Source: JBFFMO01 sp041390025 (GTDB lineage Bacteria; Myxococcota_A; Bradymonadia; Bradymonadales; Bradymonadaceae). Taken from it: 64,000 nucleotides of DNA. Where the stretch lies: positions 14,083 through 78,082 of the forward strand of contig JAWKQR010000025.1 of the NCBI GenBank assembly GCA_041390025.1, in the 5' to 3' direction. Under the pieces are notes generated by a model. The model searched no databases. It was not told the DNA's origin and worked only from the letters and a program-made list of their open reading frames with translations. Position numbers and translations under genes: made by a program. Of this stretch, positions 1-9,400 are shown piece by piece. How positions within the stretch are numbered: the first letter of the stretch is position 1; every line of letters starts with the position of its first letter.

Positions 1-1
1 C

Positions 2-1855
2 GACGGGGCCACGGTGTTCGTCGGGACCAACGGCAAGCTGTCGGTCTTGAATTTTACCAGAACAGCATTGAGCGAGATCGGTTCGGTGAGTGTGCCAAAC
101 GGCTTCAATCGAATTGTGTCGATGTCCAAGGACGGCGATACGCTCTACGGGATACTGTTCAACTCGATGAGCGGCGTCAAAGGCATCGTCGCGTTTGACG
201 TGCAGACGTTGACCGCGCCAACGGTGTTGCACTCGATGCCGGTGACCGAGGGGACCAATGTTGCAGCCGGCCCGGGCGGAGTTTGGATGGGCGGCTTCAA
301 CACGATGACGTTCTTCGACACATCGACCATTCGCTCTGGCTCGCCGGCGTTTACGGCGCTGACCGACGCATCCGATGACCGCTGCAGCGCGACGACGCGG
401 TCCATGCAGGTGGTGGGTACCAAGCTTTACGCCGCGTGCACCACCTACGCTGACGTCGCGGTTTTCGACATCACCACGCCTGCGTCTCCCGTGATGCTTG
501 GGAATCTGAAGATCGTCGGCGCCGGGGACGACATCGCAGTCTCGGGCAGTACGGCGTATGTCGCCGCCGGGTCAAATGGTGTGCTGAAGTTCGACGTGTC
601 CAATCCCGCCACACCTGTCTTTATCGGCTCCGTCGCGACCACGGCGAGTTCTGACAGCGTGCGTTTCGAGCCAGCGGGGCAGACGCTGGTCAGCCGCTCA
701 GTGACCGGGATCGATTTGCTCTCCGATGAGCTGCGAACCCCTGAGTTTGCGTATTCGCAGACGTTGGTGGGCGACATTCAGAATCTTGTGTTCGTCGGAG
801 GCCGCGTGGCGGTCTCGGCCGCGGAGATTTCGTTGCTCGACGTGCGTGACCTGAACAACGTGACGACGCTGTCGACAATTTCGGAATTCGCGAGCGGCGG
901 TTTGGCGGTGAATTTCCCGTATTTGTTTGCGAGCTCGTCGGCTGGAATTGCGGTGGTGGACATCCAGATTCCGACGTCGCCGTTGAAGCTGACGACCATT
1001 CAAGACAACTTAAGTTACGAGCAGGTTCAGTCGGCGGGGGACCGATTGTATGCGACGGCGCGCACGGGCGGGGTGCTAATTTACGACATTTCGAATCCCA
1101 ATACGCCAAGCGTCGTGAGCACATTTGTGACCGGCGACGACTACAGGTACCTGCTGGTCGACGGTTCGTATCTGTACGCCATTGCGCGGGTAGACGGTCT
1201 GCACGTTTTGGACATTGGCGATGAGATGAACCCCATGGAGGTTGCGTTCCGAGCGGTTTCGTCGCCCACCGGCACGCTTTCGAAATCCGGGGATGTGTTG
1301 TGGCACGCGTTTGGGGCGAATTCGTTGTTCCGGTTCAATGTGTCCGACCCGGCCAATCCTGTGCTCGGGGTGGGTACGTTGGACACCGATGTCAAAGATG
1401 TGGTGGTCAATGGCGCGTTGGCTTGGATCGCTGCGGGGCCATCAGGGCTGCTGACCTTGGACGTGTCGGACGTCGCCAACCCCATTTTGTTGGAGCGCTA
1501 CGACGTGGACGGCGAATCCAAGCGGGTGGCTTTGGGCAACAACACGGTGTGGTTTGGAGACGACAACACGTTGCGGGCGGCGTCACTCGACAACGCGTCG
1601 ACGACACGGCAGCAGACGGCCACAGGAGGCACGTCGTTGGTCTATCCGGTGTCATGGCAGCAGCCGGCTGCCGACGCGGAGGTCAAGTGTTACGTTAGCG
1701 GTGGGACCTGTACCGTTGGCGCGATCAACGCCGTGAATCGGACGGCGGACGTCACGTGGAATCTGCCGGCCACCGGGGACCACGAGATCGCGGTCATCGT
1801 GGGCCACCCCGCCACACGTACGTATCTTCGTGATCGGATTTCTGTGGTGCCGTGA
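2..1855 (+). CDS. LVIVD-repeat beta-propeller protein, 3' part (5' end outside window)
   Basis: The reading frame is open to the left edge, so the 5' end with any signal peptide is missing; the GTG at 14 is only the first possible start inside the window. About 610 residues are visible. They consist of repeated units of about 45 residues built around FDVSNPATPVFIGS-type motifs, for example near nt 590, 1090 and 1460. This is the pattern of LVIVD repeats, which fold as secreted or surface beta-propellers in Myxococcota and related bacteria. The last 100 residues lack the repeat and look like a small beta-sandwich. The final 31 codons are copied downstream (4949-5093). No catalytic motif is visible, and the specific function is unknown. 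Confidence 0.75.
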   Translation, partial: DGATVFVGTNGKLSVLNFTRTALSEIGSVSVPNGFNRIVSMSKDGDTLYGILFNSMSGVKGIVAFDVQTLTAPTVLHSMPVTEGTNVAAGPGGVWMGGFNTMTFFDTSTIRSGSPAFTALTDASDDRCSATTRSMQVVGTKLYAACTTYADVAVFDITTPASPVMLGNLKIVGAGDDIAVSGSTAYVAAGSNGVLKFDVSNPATPVFIGSVATTASSDSVRFEPAGQTLVSRSVTGIDLLSDELRTPEFAYSQTLVGDIQNLVFVGGRVAVSAAEISLLDVRDLNNVTTLSTISEFASGGLAVNFPYLFASSSAGIAVVDIQIPTSPLKLTTIQDNLSYEQVQSAGDRLYATARTGGVLIYDISNPNTPSVVSTFVTGDDYRYLLVDGSYLYAIARVDGLHVLDIGDEMNPMEVAFRAVSSPTGTLSKSGDVLWHAFGANSLFRFNVSDPANPVLGVGTLDTDVKDVVVNGALAWIAAGPSGLLTLDVSDVANPILLERYDVDGESKRVALGNNTVWFGDDNTLRAASLDNASTTRQQTATGGTSLVYPVSWQQPAADAEVKCYVSGGTCTVGAINAVNRTADVTWNLPATGDHEIAVIVGHPATRTYLRDRISVVP

Positions 1856-1904
1856 CGCCTTTTGTGGGCGTCGCCCATTCGGCAATCGGGAGATTGCCGA
1901 CCCA
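1760..1904 (+). repeat. 145-bp direct duplication, copy A
   Basis: This stretch covers the last 31 codons of the LVIVD gene, its stop codon and the first downstream hairpin repeat. It matches 4949-5093 with 142 of 145 bases identical; the differences are at 1804, 1837 and 1870. The two copies are in the same orientation 3189 bp apart and bracket the IS3 element and the broken lipoprotein gene. Confidence 0.9.
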
Positions 1905-1979
1905 GTCCCATCATTCGGCGACCCATCCTAAAACACGATCGACGGTGGGCTTCGCCCATTCGGCAATCTGGAGATGGGG
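1864..1979 (+). repeat. Composite hairpin repeats, two units (second truncated)
   Basis: The first unit (1864-1904) combines a short GGGC/GCCC hairpin with a second one, TCGGCAATC-GGGA-GATTGCCGA, followed by CCCA. The second unit (about 1945-1979) has the same left half but lost its right arm. The same composite recurs at 5.05-5.28, 10.48, 15.53-15.72 and 22.95-23.5 kb, always between genes. A REP-like or terminator-like element is the likeliest explanation. Confidence 0.75.
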
Positions 1980-1995
1980 TGAGAAGGGGGCAACC

Positions 1996-2082
1996 CCTTT
2001 GTTAAGATGTGTACGCAGTCATAGCTGCAAAAGTGCACGTTAATTCACTTCACATCAAAAGAGGTGCCCCCATTAACAAAGG
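1996..2082. repeat. 10-bp inverted repeat in AT-rich DNA upstream of the IS
   Basis: CCTTTGTTAA at 1996-2005 is the reverse complement of TTAACAAAGG at 2073-2082. A GGGGGC and a GCCCCC lie just before each arm. The intervening DNA has no credible gene. This could be a remnant of another mobile element end or a chance fold. Confidence 0.4.
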
Positions 2083-2223
2083 TATTACAAATGTAAACTG
2101 TTTGGATCTTTCTGACTTCAAAATTTCGGCCTGTGTCTTGGACATGGCGTCTGGTCATGGAGTGTACCGGAATTTTTGGACAGCCATCTCCTAGCGTAAG
2201 CTGGAAGCCCAAGGAGGCTGCCT

Positions 2224-2511
2224 ATGTCAAAGAGTTCGAAGACGTACACCCGTTACACCGAAGAGTTTAAGGCCGACGCCGTGCGACTCATAGAAGTCCA
2301 GGGATTGTCTGTGGCGCAGGTGGCCCGTGACCTGGACGTCAACGTCAATACACTGCACAACTGGCTGAATAAAACACGGGAATCCCAGGCTCCTGAGATG
2401 ACCGAAATGCTGCGTGAGCTCAATCGGTTGCGAAAGGAAAACGCGGTCCTTAAGGAGGAGCGCGAAATCCTAAAAAAGGCGGCGGCCTTCTTCGCGAAGG
2501 AATCGAAGTGA
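2224..2511 (+). CDS. IS3-family transposase OrfA
   Basis: A 95-residue DNA-binding subunit. The N-terminal half has the Tnp_1-type helix-turn-helix (RYTEEFKADAVRL, then VAQVARDLDVNVNTLHNW). It is followed by a heptad-rich segment (EMTEMLRELNRLRKENAVLKEE), the leucine zipper used for OrfA-OrfAB pairing. A strong AAGGAGG site sits a few bases before the ATG. Near its 3' end the in-frame heptamer A-AAA-AAG (2472-2478) should allow -1 frameshifting into orfB, the usual IS3 way of making the OrfAB transposase. orfA stops 4 bp inside orfB (GTGA). Confidence 0.92.
   Translation: MSKSSKTYTRYTEEFKADAVRLIEVQGLSVAQVARDLDVNVNTLHNWLNKTRESQAPEMTEMLRELNRLRKENAVLKEEREILKKAAAFFAKESK
2472..2478 (+). promoter_or_regulatory. 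A6G slippery heptamer for programmed -1 frameshift
   Basis: AAAAAAG is positioned as A-AAA-AAG in the orfA frame, 33 bases before the orfA stop. A -1 slip enters the orfB frame without meeting a stop. This is the classic IS3-family recoding signal. Confidence 0.75.
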
Positions 2512-3317
2512 AAAGTCGCTTCATCTTCGCGCAGAAGGCTATCCATCGGCTTGATGTGCTTTGTCGCGTGATGCGCGTCAATCGCTCGACGTATTACGCC
2601 CGTGTGGCGGGCTGGGATGTGCCCAAATCCAAGGATGATGCGTTGGCGCGCGAGATTCACCGTGTCCACGCTAACTCGAAAGGCCGTTACGGTGTGCGAC
2701 GCGTGTGGCACGAACTTCGGCACACCGGTGTGGGGCGTCATCGAATCACACGATTGATGCGTGAACTCGAGCTTCGAGGTCGTGGCCGTCGAAGATTCCG
2801 TGTCACAACTCAGGCCAGCGACCGTCACAAACCCGCGCCAAATGTGCTCAAGCGCGAGTTTTGTAGCCCTCAACCCAATCGCACATGGGTCAGCGATATT
2901 ACGTACGTCCCCACACGCCAGGGATGGTTGTACGTGTGCATCGTCATTGACCTGTTTTCCCGTCGGGTAGTGGGCTGGTCGTCGAGCTCCCGCATGGCGC
3001 AAACACTGACACTTCAAGCCCTGAAGATGGCCGTGGTCAGACGTCAACCCCAGGCCGGCTGGCTTCATCACAGTGACCGAGGGTCGCAATACACCGCCGC
3101 AGGGTTTGTTGCCCTGGTCCAAGCCCACGGCGGCCATTTGAGTATGAGTCGCAAGGGCGACTGCTGGGACAACGCCGTGGCTGAGAGTTTCTTCGCCACC
3201 CTCAAAAAAGAAGCGTTTAACGAAGAGGACTTTTCGACGCGGGAACAAGCCCACGTCGCGATGCTCGAATTCGTAAGGTGGTACAACGCTGAACGACGTC
3301 ATTCGACGCTCGGCTAA
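2508..3317 (+). CDS. IS3-family transposase OrfB (DDE integrase core), C-terminus frameshifted
   Basis: A 269-residue catalytic part with an HTH_21-like N-terminus and the rve integrase core. The DDE residues are in WVSDITY (about nt 2890), HHSDRGSQY (about 3075) and VAESFF (about 3180). It begins at a GTG that overlaps the orfA stop and is best made as an OrfAB fusion. Family members end LGY-x5-FE plus about 15 residues. Here the Tyr codon has become TAA, while the expected continuation (FEELAVLTQSQAA, stop at 3373) lies one frame away. A single lost base at about 3316 explains both. The element may be inactive, or this may be a sequence error. Confidence 0.9.
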   Translation: MKSRFIFAQKAIHRLDVLCRVMRVNRSTYYARVAGWDVPKSKDDALAREIHRVHANSKGRYGVRRVWHELRHTGVGRHRITRLMRELELRGRGRRRFRVTTQASDRHKPAPNVLKREFCSPQPNRTWVSDITYVPTRQGWLYVCIVIDLFSRRVVGWSSSSRMAQTLTLQALKMAVVRRQPQAGWLHHSDRGSQYTAAGFVALVQAHGGHLSMSRKGDCWDNAVAESFFATLKKEAFNEEDFSTREQAHVAMLEFVRWYNAERRHSTLG

Positions 3318-3411
3318 GTGTCACCCAAGGTTTTGAAGAACTTGCTGTCTTGACCCAAAGTCAGGCGGCTTGAATTATGATTCTGCCGTCCAATTTCTTC
3401 GGTACAGTCCA

Positions 3412-3717
3412 GAGTGCTGTGCGAGTGCGTTGACAGCCAGCGCCGACAACCAAATTGCGCCTGGCGCGTCTTGGCGTCTGCCATGAGCCTCACTTCCATC
3501 GTTGGTCCACTGTTTTTCCACCTTCTACTTCGTGGTCCGCGAGCAGTGGTCAGGGTCCTCTTCAATCCAGCAGCGGATGCTATGTAAATGTTCGGATGCC
3601 GGCATGCATAGATGGCGGTTCAGCTTCGCTGACGTGGGCGGTAACGAAATTTGAACAGTGCATGTGTTACGTCTATTGTCGAGACGCGTCGATAGTTTAC
3701 GAAATAAAGGTGGTTAA
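3412..3717. other. Intergenic stretch without recognisable gene
   Basis: About 300 bp between the IS right end and the next gene, lower in GC than the surrounding chromosome. Short open frames exist on both strands, but none has a good ribosome-binding site or a recognisable motif. An AAGGTGG site at its right end serves the next gene. I see nothing else in it. Confidence 0.5.
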
Positions 3718-4658
3718 GTGATTGCTGTATTACGTTTTATACTTAATGGGGCGTTGTGTTCTATGGCAGCCTGCAGCTCTGGTGACGGAGCGACTGGTGT
3801 TACCTCTAATGATGCTGGTGGCGACGATGCGAATCTGGGTGACGGTAGTTTGCCGGCTCCGCTCTGCAGCCCGAATTCCAAACCATCGGGTGACCTTGTT
3901 ATTGGTTTCTTGTCGAGGCCTCGAATAGATCGAATCTACGCGGGAGACCAGGTTCTTTACGATCAGGGTGCCCAATCGTTCTTTGTGGACGATACATGTC
4001 ATTTCTGGGCGTTTGACACGGCGCAGAAACATGGAAAGTGGTCATCACGAATGGCCGGGACTGTTACTCCAGAAAGACTGCACACTGCGCTACAAGAGAT
4101 GGAATGGGAAACCTGGTCAAACACCGGCTACGGTCAAACCGACCACAATGACGGCGGTTTGCTATCAGCTCTAGGTCGGGGTACGCTGCGAAGTGCATTG
4201 ATGAGTGCACCGAATATGAAGTGTTCAAGCCGCTTGTAGTTGCGAGGTCCTTTCTTCACGAACTCCTTTCGGAAGGGGAGGAGCTTGGTCAGCCGCCGTC
4301 ACTTTGGTATCTCGCAGAACTCATTAAGGACGAGGATCGAGGTCCTTTCGCAAACATCCCCACCAACGAATTGCCCGACGGTTTTGAGCCCATCACCGCA
4401 AGTCAGACCGAATTGTTCGCTTCGGATTACGGCACGGGCCACAGAATCGATGATCCGGAGGTGATTGCAGACCTTTGGGCGCTGCGTTCTTCCTACTTGG
4501 CGAAGTCGGAAAATGAATGGTGGTACGGTTACATTCCGTTCACCAATTCCGACGGTCAGTTGATACAAATGAAGTTCCGTCGAAGCCTGCCGGAGTTAGA
4601 GGATGACAGGGGTTTTGTCCCGCCTTTCGTTGAGAACCCGTACCTCGACAACCTGTAG
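3718..4658 (+). pseudogene. Broken lipoprotein gene of unknown function (one frameshift)
   Basis: The gene starts at GTG 3718 after a good AAGGTGG site and encodes a short signal peptide with a lipobox ending CSMAAC, then a Gly/Asp-rich linker. The first frame continues sensibly to about 4178 (reaching HNDGGLLSALGRG). The sense then moves to another frame (YAAKCIDECTEYEVFKPLVV) and runs to TAG at 4658. Losing one G from a five-G run at 4178-4181 would join them into one protein of about 310 residues. No family is recognised. It sits inside the island bracketed by the 145-bp duplication and has lower GC than its neighbours, which suggests transfer. It may be a true pseudogene or a sequence error. 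Confidence 0.65.
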
Positions 4659-4948
4659 AAAAAATTTTGCCTCGCTAATTTGTTTTGTTTACCTCTCATG
4701 TTTCAGCAATGGTTCTATGAATCAAACGGGCTGAAAACGAACGCCGTTGAGAACCACCTTTCAGCCAAGGAAGCGGCCTATGCGAAGGTTCTCCAGGGAA
4801 ACGCTGTCGATCGCCAATAGCCTATTGATTCTGAAGACACTCCCAACTCCATTCTTGGATGACCTTCGAGTTCGGATTGTGGCGTTGCCCTGCAGGCGAG
4901 CGACTGCGAATGTCCGACCATCCGGTCTTGGTGAGTTTCGAGGGGGAA

Positions 4949-5093
4949 AATCTGCCGGCCACCGGGGACCACGAGATCGCGGTCATCGTGGGACACCCCG
5001 CCACACGTACGTATCTTCGTGATCGAATTTCTGTGGTGCCGTGACGCCTTTTGTGGGCTTCGCCCATTCGGCAATCGGGAGATTGCCGACCCA
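4949..5093 (+). repeat. 145-bp direct duplication, copy B (gene fragment)
   Basis: A copy of the LVIVD gene's last 31 codons, stop and hairpin (compare 1760-1904). The encoded C-terminal residues are unchanged (the two differences in the coding part are silent), yet the sequence immediately upstream is unrelated to the LVIVD gene. This is therefore a detached gene tail, not a second gene. Confidence 0.9.
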
Positions 5094-5280
5094 ACACGAT
5101 TGCGGTTGTGATGTGGACCGGCAGTTTCCATGCTGCCGAAGTGACGTCTTTTGTGGGCTTCGCCCATTCGGCAATCGGGAGATTGCCGACCCAGTCCCGA
5201 CCCAACACCATCATTTGGCGATCTTGAGGCGGATCGATAGTGGGCGTCGCCCATTCGGCAATCGGGAGATTGCCGACCGA
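5053..5280 (+). repeat. Three composite hairpin repeats
   Basis: Units at about 5053-5093, 5153-5193 and 5240-5280 each carry GGGC-TTC/GTC-GCCC followed by TCGGCAATC-GGGA-GATTGCCGA. A related stem GGCAG...CTGCC lies at about 5119-5136. They sit between the gene fragment and arsM and could end transcription coming from the left. Confidence 0.75.
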
Positions 5281-5327
5281 GTCCCATCATTGGTACATTG
5301 CGTCCGCCTCTTGATGCGAGACCACCC

Positions 5328-6371
5328 ATGATTCAAGACATCGTCAAAGACTATTACGGCAAGACCCTGCAGAGCACACAGGACCTCAAGACCACCGCGT
5401 GTTGCGATGCGTCGGCCGTGCCCGAATGGCTCAAGCCTTTGTTGGCGAATCTGCACGACGACGTCGTCGCCAAATATTACGGTTGTGGTTTGGTCGCGCC
5501 AAACTTGATGGAGGGCGCGCGGGTCCTGGATTTGGGCAGCGGTTCTGGGCGAGACGTTTATGCGCTGGCGCAGTTGGTGGGCCCAACCGGGAGTGTGGTC
5601 GGCGTCGACATGACCGACGAACAGCTCAAGGTAGCGACTGATACGTTGGCGTACCATGCGGACAAATTCGGGTACGCCAATGTCGCATTCATGAAGGGCT
5701 ACATCGAAAAGCTCGACGCGCTCGATTTGGTGCCGGGCTCGTTTGACGTGATTGTCTCGAATTGTGTCATCAATTTGTCCGACGACAAAGAAGCCGTGCT
5801 CAAGGGCGCGTACCGTTTGTTGAAGCCCGGTGGTGAGCTGTATTTCTCGGATGTTTATGCCGACCGGCGTGTGCCCACCGACGTCAAAAATGACCCGGTT
5901 TTGTACGGGGAATGTTTGGGTGGGGCGTTGTACTGGAACGACTTCCAAAACTTGGCGAAAAAGGCTGGTTTTGACGACCCACGTTTGGTCGAAGATCGTC
6001 CGCTTGAAGTCACCGACCCCGAATTAAAAGCGAAGACCGGGAACATCGGGTTCTTCTCGGCGACGTACCGCTTGTTCAAGCTCGACGGGCTTGAGCCCGC
6101 GTGTGAAGACTACGGACAGGCCGTGATCTACAAGGGCACCATCCCCGAATGCGCGGCCGAATTTGTGCTCGATAAACATCACACGATTCAGACTGGAAAA
6201 GTGTTTCCAGTGTGTGGAAACACGTGGCGGATGTTGCACGACACACGCTTTAAATCGCACTTCGAATTCATCGGGAATTTCGACCGGCATTTCGGGATTT
6301 TCGAGGGCTGCGGAACGTCGCTTCCCTATGATACCGCAACGTCGACCGGCGCGGTCGGCGGTTGTTGTTGA
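5328..6371 (+). CDS. arsM: Arsenite S-adenosylmethionine methyltransferase
   Basis: A cytosolic enzyme that methylates As(III) using SAM to give methylated, partly volatile arsenicals. Of 347 residues, the SAM-binding Rossmann core contains VLDLGSGSGRD (about residue 65) and VGVDMT. The cysteines expected to hold arsenic are present: a CC pair at 25-26, one near 146 (NCVINL) and one near 196 (GECLGGALYW). The protein ends in a CC pair, typical of the family. I chose ATG 5328 (MIQDIVKDYYG) because homologues start there and the upstream TTG at 5298 has no support. No other ars gene is adjacent, so it appears as a single detoxification gene set off by repeats. Confidence 0.9.
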   Translation: MIQDIVKDYYGKTLQSTQDLKTTACCDASAVPEWLKPLLANLHDDVVAKYYGCGLVAPNLMEGARVLDLGSGSGRDVYALAQLVGPTGSVVGVDMTDEQLKVATDTLAYHADKFGYANVAFMKGYIEKLDALDLVPGSFDVIVSNCVINLSDDKEAVLKGAYRLLKPGGELYFSDVYADRRVPTDVKNDPVLYGECLGGALYWNDFQNLAKKAGFDDPRLVEDRPLEVTDPELKAKTGNIGFFSATYRLFKLDGLEPACEDYGQAVIYKGTIPECAAEFVLDKHHTIQTGKVFPVCGNTWRMLHDTRFKSHFEFIGNFDRHFGIFEGCGTSLPYDTATSTGAVGGCC

Positions 6372-6490
6372 TCGCGTTTATCTTGGGTTCCCGACGGGGA
6401 ACGCACTTGGCGTCTGTACTAGACAGAATCTTTATTCACACAATCGAACGCGATACACTCCGGCGCATGCTCAACAACTGAGGTAAGGCG

Positions 6491-9400
6491 ATGCGTCGAT
6501 GGCTTGTGTTTGCGGCGTTCTTGGCAGCCTGTGGCGGTGATTCGGAGTCTTCCACACCGGCGGTGTCCTACGACGATGTGACGCTGAATGTCGCGTGTGA
6601 AAACGGGTTTGACGTCGAGAAACTGCACGCCAACGCGCAGGGGCTTTGGGCGACCAACAATCGCGGTGTGTACCACTCCGAGGACAACGGCCAGACCTGG
6701 CAACGGTTTTACGACCCAGCGCCGTTTGGGCTGATGGAGCCTGACCGCGCGCGGCGTCCATTTCCGTGGCAACAGTTTTATGCGGTCAGTGACTCTTCTT
6801 GGATTTTGGGCACATACAACGAAGTTTTGGCCCGCGTTCCGAACATCATTGCGCTGACCGAGGATGGCGGCGAGTCGTATGCCGTTGGCGTAAACGTCGC
6901 GGAAACGCTGAACTATCAGGGCGTTGATTGCACGTTGTGGAACCTCAGCGACGGCCGGGTGGTGTTTCAGTATTTGCAGAACTGGTACCTGACCACCGAC
7001 GGCGGGGCGACCGCGCAGTTCTTGGCTTCCACGCTCAAGAACGACGGGCGGGCGGTGTTCTATCCCTACAACCCCTATCGACCGGACGACGGCGTCCCCA
7101 AAGTGCACTATGCGGCTGACGTCGAGGACGCTCGTCCGATCTGCCCAAGTGGCCCTGCGCTTGAGGCTTACAAGAAGGTCTGTGAGACCGGGACCGGCGA
7201 ATGCACCAATTACCTTCCCGACGGCTGTTTTGGCGGTCCATTGCCGGGCGCGGTGTCGTCCTCGGGCGCATACGCAGTGGCGGTCGATCGTCGCATTATG
7301 TGGTGGGACGGTGCCGCATGGCAGTTCCAGCTGCTGCCCAACGAGCAACCCATCGTCGGTGTGGTCGACATGTGGTGGGCGGGGGGCGACTTGTGGGTCA
7401 AGTACCTCGACTCGCAGACGTCTGACCCCCAGACGTACTCGACGTTTCGTATCGCCGGTGCTGTGGGGGGCGAGAGGCAGTTGCAGAAAGTGGCGTTCGC
7501 CTCGGGCGGTTTGACGGACTTGCAACTGATCGATGCCGGTGGGCTGTCACAGGGCGCGCTGGTGTTGCGCACGACGCCTTCCGCTAAATACGCGCAGAAT
7601 CTGGTGTGTCGCATTGCCGAGGGCACGACGGCCGAACTGCACACGGGTACCCCGACGACCTTTGAGCCGGGGAAATTGTACCTTCATGCACGCCGTGGCC
7701 GCTGGTCGGACATGTTCGATCGCTTCGCGTTGCAGGATGACGGGCACGCCTACATCGCGAGTTGGCGCGACTTCATCGGGGGCGTTCCACCAAACAACGT
7801 GCTGTGGAACATCCAAGACATGTGGGGAGACACGGCGACGCTTTCGGGTGTGACCACCAACGACGGACTTAAGGTGCTGCTGAATGCGTTTGGGGAGCGC
7901 ACGGACACGCCAGACCTGCATCTGATCGATATCGCGCCTGGGCTTGGGCTTCCGTTTGGAGACACCGTTTTTACGGTCGCGCCGCGCGATGGTTTCGGGC
8001 CTCAGCCGTTTGGCTGGGTTTCTGCGGTCAGCACGATTGGGGACCAGATGTTGTTTGGGACGACGTTGGGCACGTGGCCCCGGCGCGCGGCCACCTGGAC
8101 TCCGGCGGGTCGCAGACCCATCCCCGGGGTGGCGGTGTCGACGCCGTTTGGCTCGGCGTTGACCAAATCGGACATCGGCCCGACGGCAGTTGGGGATGTG
8201 GCCAATGTGCGCTGGGTCACCGGGATTGGCGTGGTCTCGTTGCTCGACGGTGAGCTTCCTGAGCAGAATCCGTGCGGTGTGGAGCCGGTCGAGGCCGCAG
8301 ATTGTTTGGTCTATCCCGGTGAAGCGACCGCGATGTCGATGGACGGCGACGGTTATGTCTACGTCGTGGATGGTCCACGTGGACAGGTGCTTCGAAAGCG
8401 GGCGGGAGACGTCGACTGGGTCTTGGTCGCGAGCCACTTGATGCACCCGGCAGACATCGCCATTCGTCAGGACAATGGACGCACCCGGGTGTACGTGCTT
8501 GACGGCGATGTGTGGGTGTTCGAGCCCTCGAGTGAGGTCGCCGTGCGCCGTGCCGCGTCGGCGATGAGCGACTACCAAGTTGCGCTTGCTGACCCCGCTG
8601 AGACCGCTGCGGTGGACACGACGATTGTGCGCCCAAGCGCTGCCTGCGTCGCTGGCGCACCGTGTTTTTCGCCGCCGATCTGGAGCACCACGTCGTTCCC
8701 TTGGAAAGACCTCGATGGCTACGCAGTTTTGGCGGGGCAGACGGTGTGCCTGAGCGGTCAGGACTTTGGTTCGGCCGGGACGTTGTATCTGACGGGCGTG
8801 ACGGTGGCGACGACGAGCTGGAGCCCGTCGAACATCTGTTTTGAGAGCACGACCGCGCCACAACAACCCAAACGTGGTGTGCTGTGGATCGTGCGCGACG
8901 ACGGGGTGCCGTCGCACGTGTTGCCGTATGTGGTCGATCCCGAATCGGGTCCGGGTCAGACGTCGTTTCGCATCGACGTGCCGGTGCCCACGGATGCCAC
9001 GCCATGGATCGCAACGTCGTGTCGCAGCAGTCGGGGGCAGGGGTGCACGGTGGCGATTTTGGGCGACCTGGGGTTGACCCCAACCGCCACGATCGACGGC
9101 CAGCCCGCACCGCTGATTCAGCAATCTGGCGGAAACTTTACGTTTGAATGGCCAGCAGGACTTGCCCCCGGCCCACATGAGCTTGTGGTCGCCGGGCTGA
9201 CGCAGACGGTCGAGCTGGTGTCGTTCGACAAGACGACGTTGACGGGCCTCGCCGTCGACCAGATTGGTGTGCCACGTCACAATCAAGCGATCGCCGATGC
9301 GCTTGGCGAGCGGTTCGTTGTGTTGCGTGCGGGACAATACGCCTCACCCAACGGTGTGGTGATCCCGAGCGCGCCCGTGGTCGAGATACGCAATCTGACC

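Larger units (their letters stand above)
2158..3411 (+). mobile_element. IS3-family insertion sequence, about 1.25 kb
   Basis: The element carries overlapping orfA and orfB and has imperfect terminal inverted repeats. The left end from 2158 (TGGAGTGTACCGG, then TTGGAC) matches the reverse complement of the right end finishing at 3411 (TGGACTGTACCGA, then TTGGAC). Length, gene order and slippage site fit the IS3 family. No convincing 3-bp target duplication is seen with these boundaries, so the exact ends are uncertain by a few bases, or the flanks have changed since insertion. Confidence 0.85.
4659..5327. other. Intergenic repeat-rich stretch before arsM
   Basis: The first 290 bp hold no recognisable gene. 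They are followed by copy B of the 145-bp duplication and three composite hairpin repeats. Open frames that cross this region only read through the repeats and are not credible genes. Confidence 0.6.

Noticed and set aside
2253..3302. Minus-strand open frame of 349 codons across the IS element
   Set aside because: Exactly antisense to orfA/orfB, which have clear transposase motifs.
3314..3565. Minus-strand open frame of 83 codons to the right of the IS
   Set aside because: Overlaps the IS right end, lacks a domain and a convincing start.
4778..5329. Open frames reading through the hairpin repeats (also 22992-23516)
   Set aside because: The protein would only be translated repeat DNA with a recurring IAEW motif; no start signal and no homology expected.
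7547..9337. Long minus-strand open frame (596 codons) inside the large lipoprotein gene
   Set aside because: Arg-rich, low-complexity composition typical of the antisense of a GC-rich gene; no motif or ribosome site.
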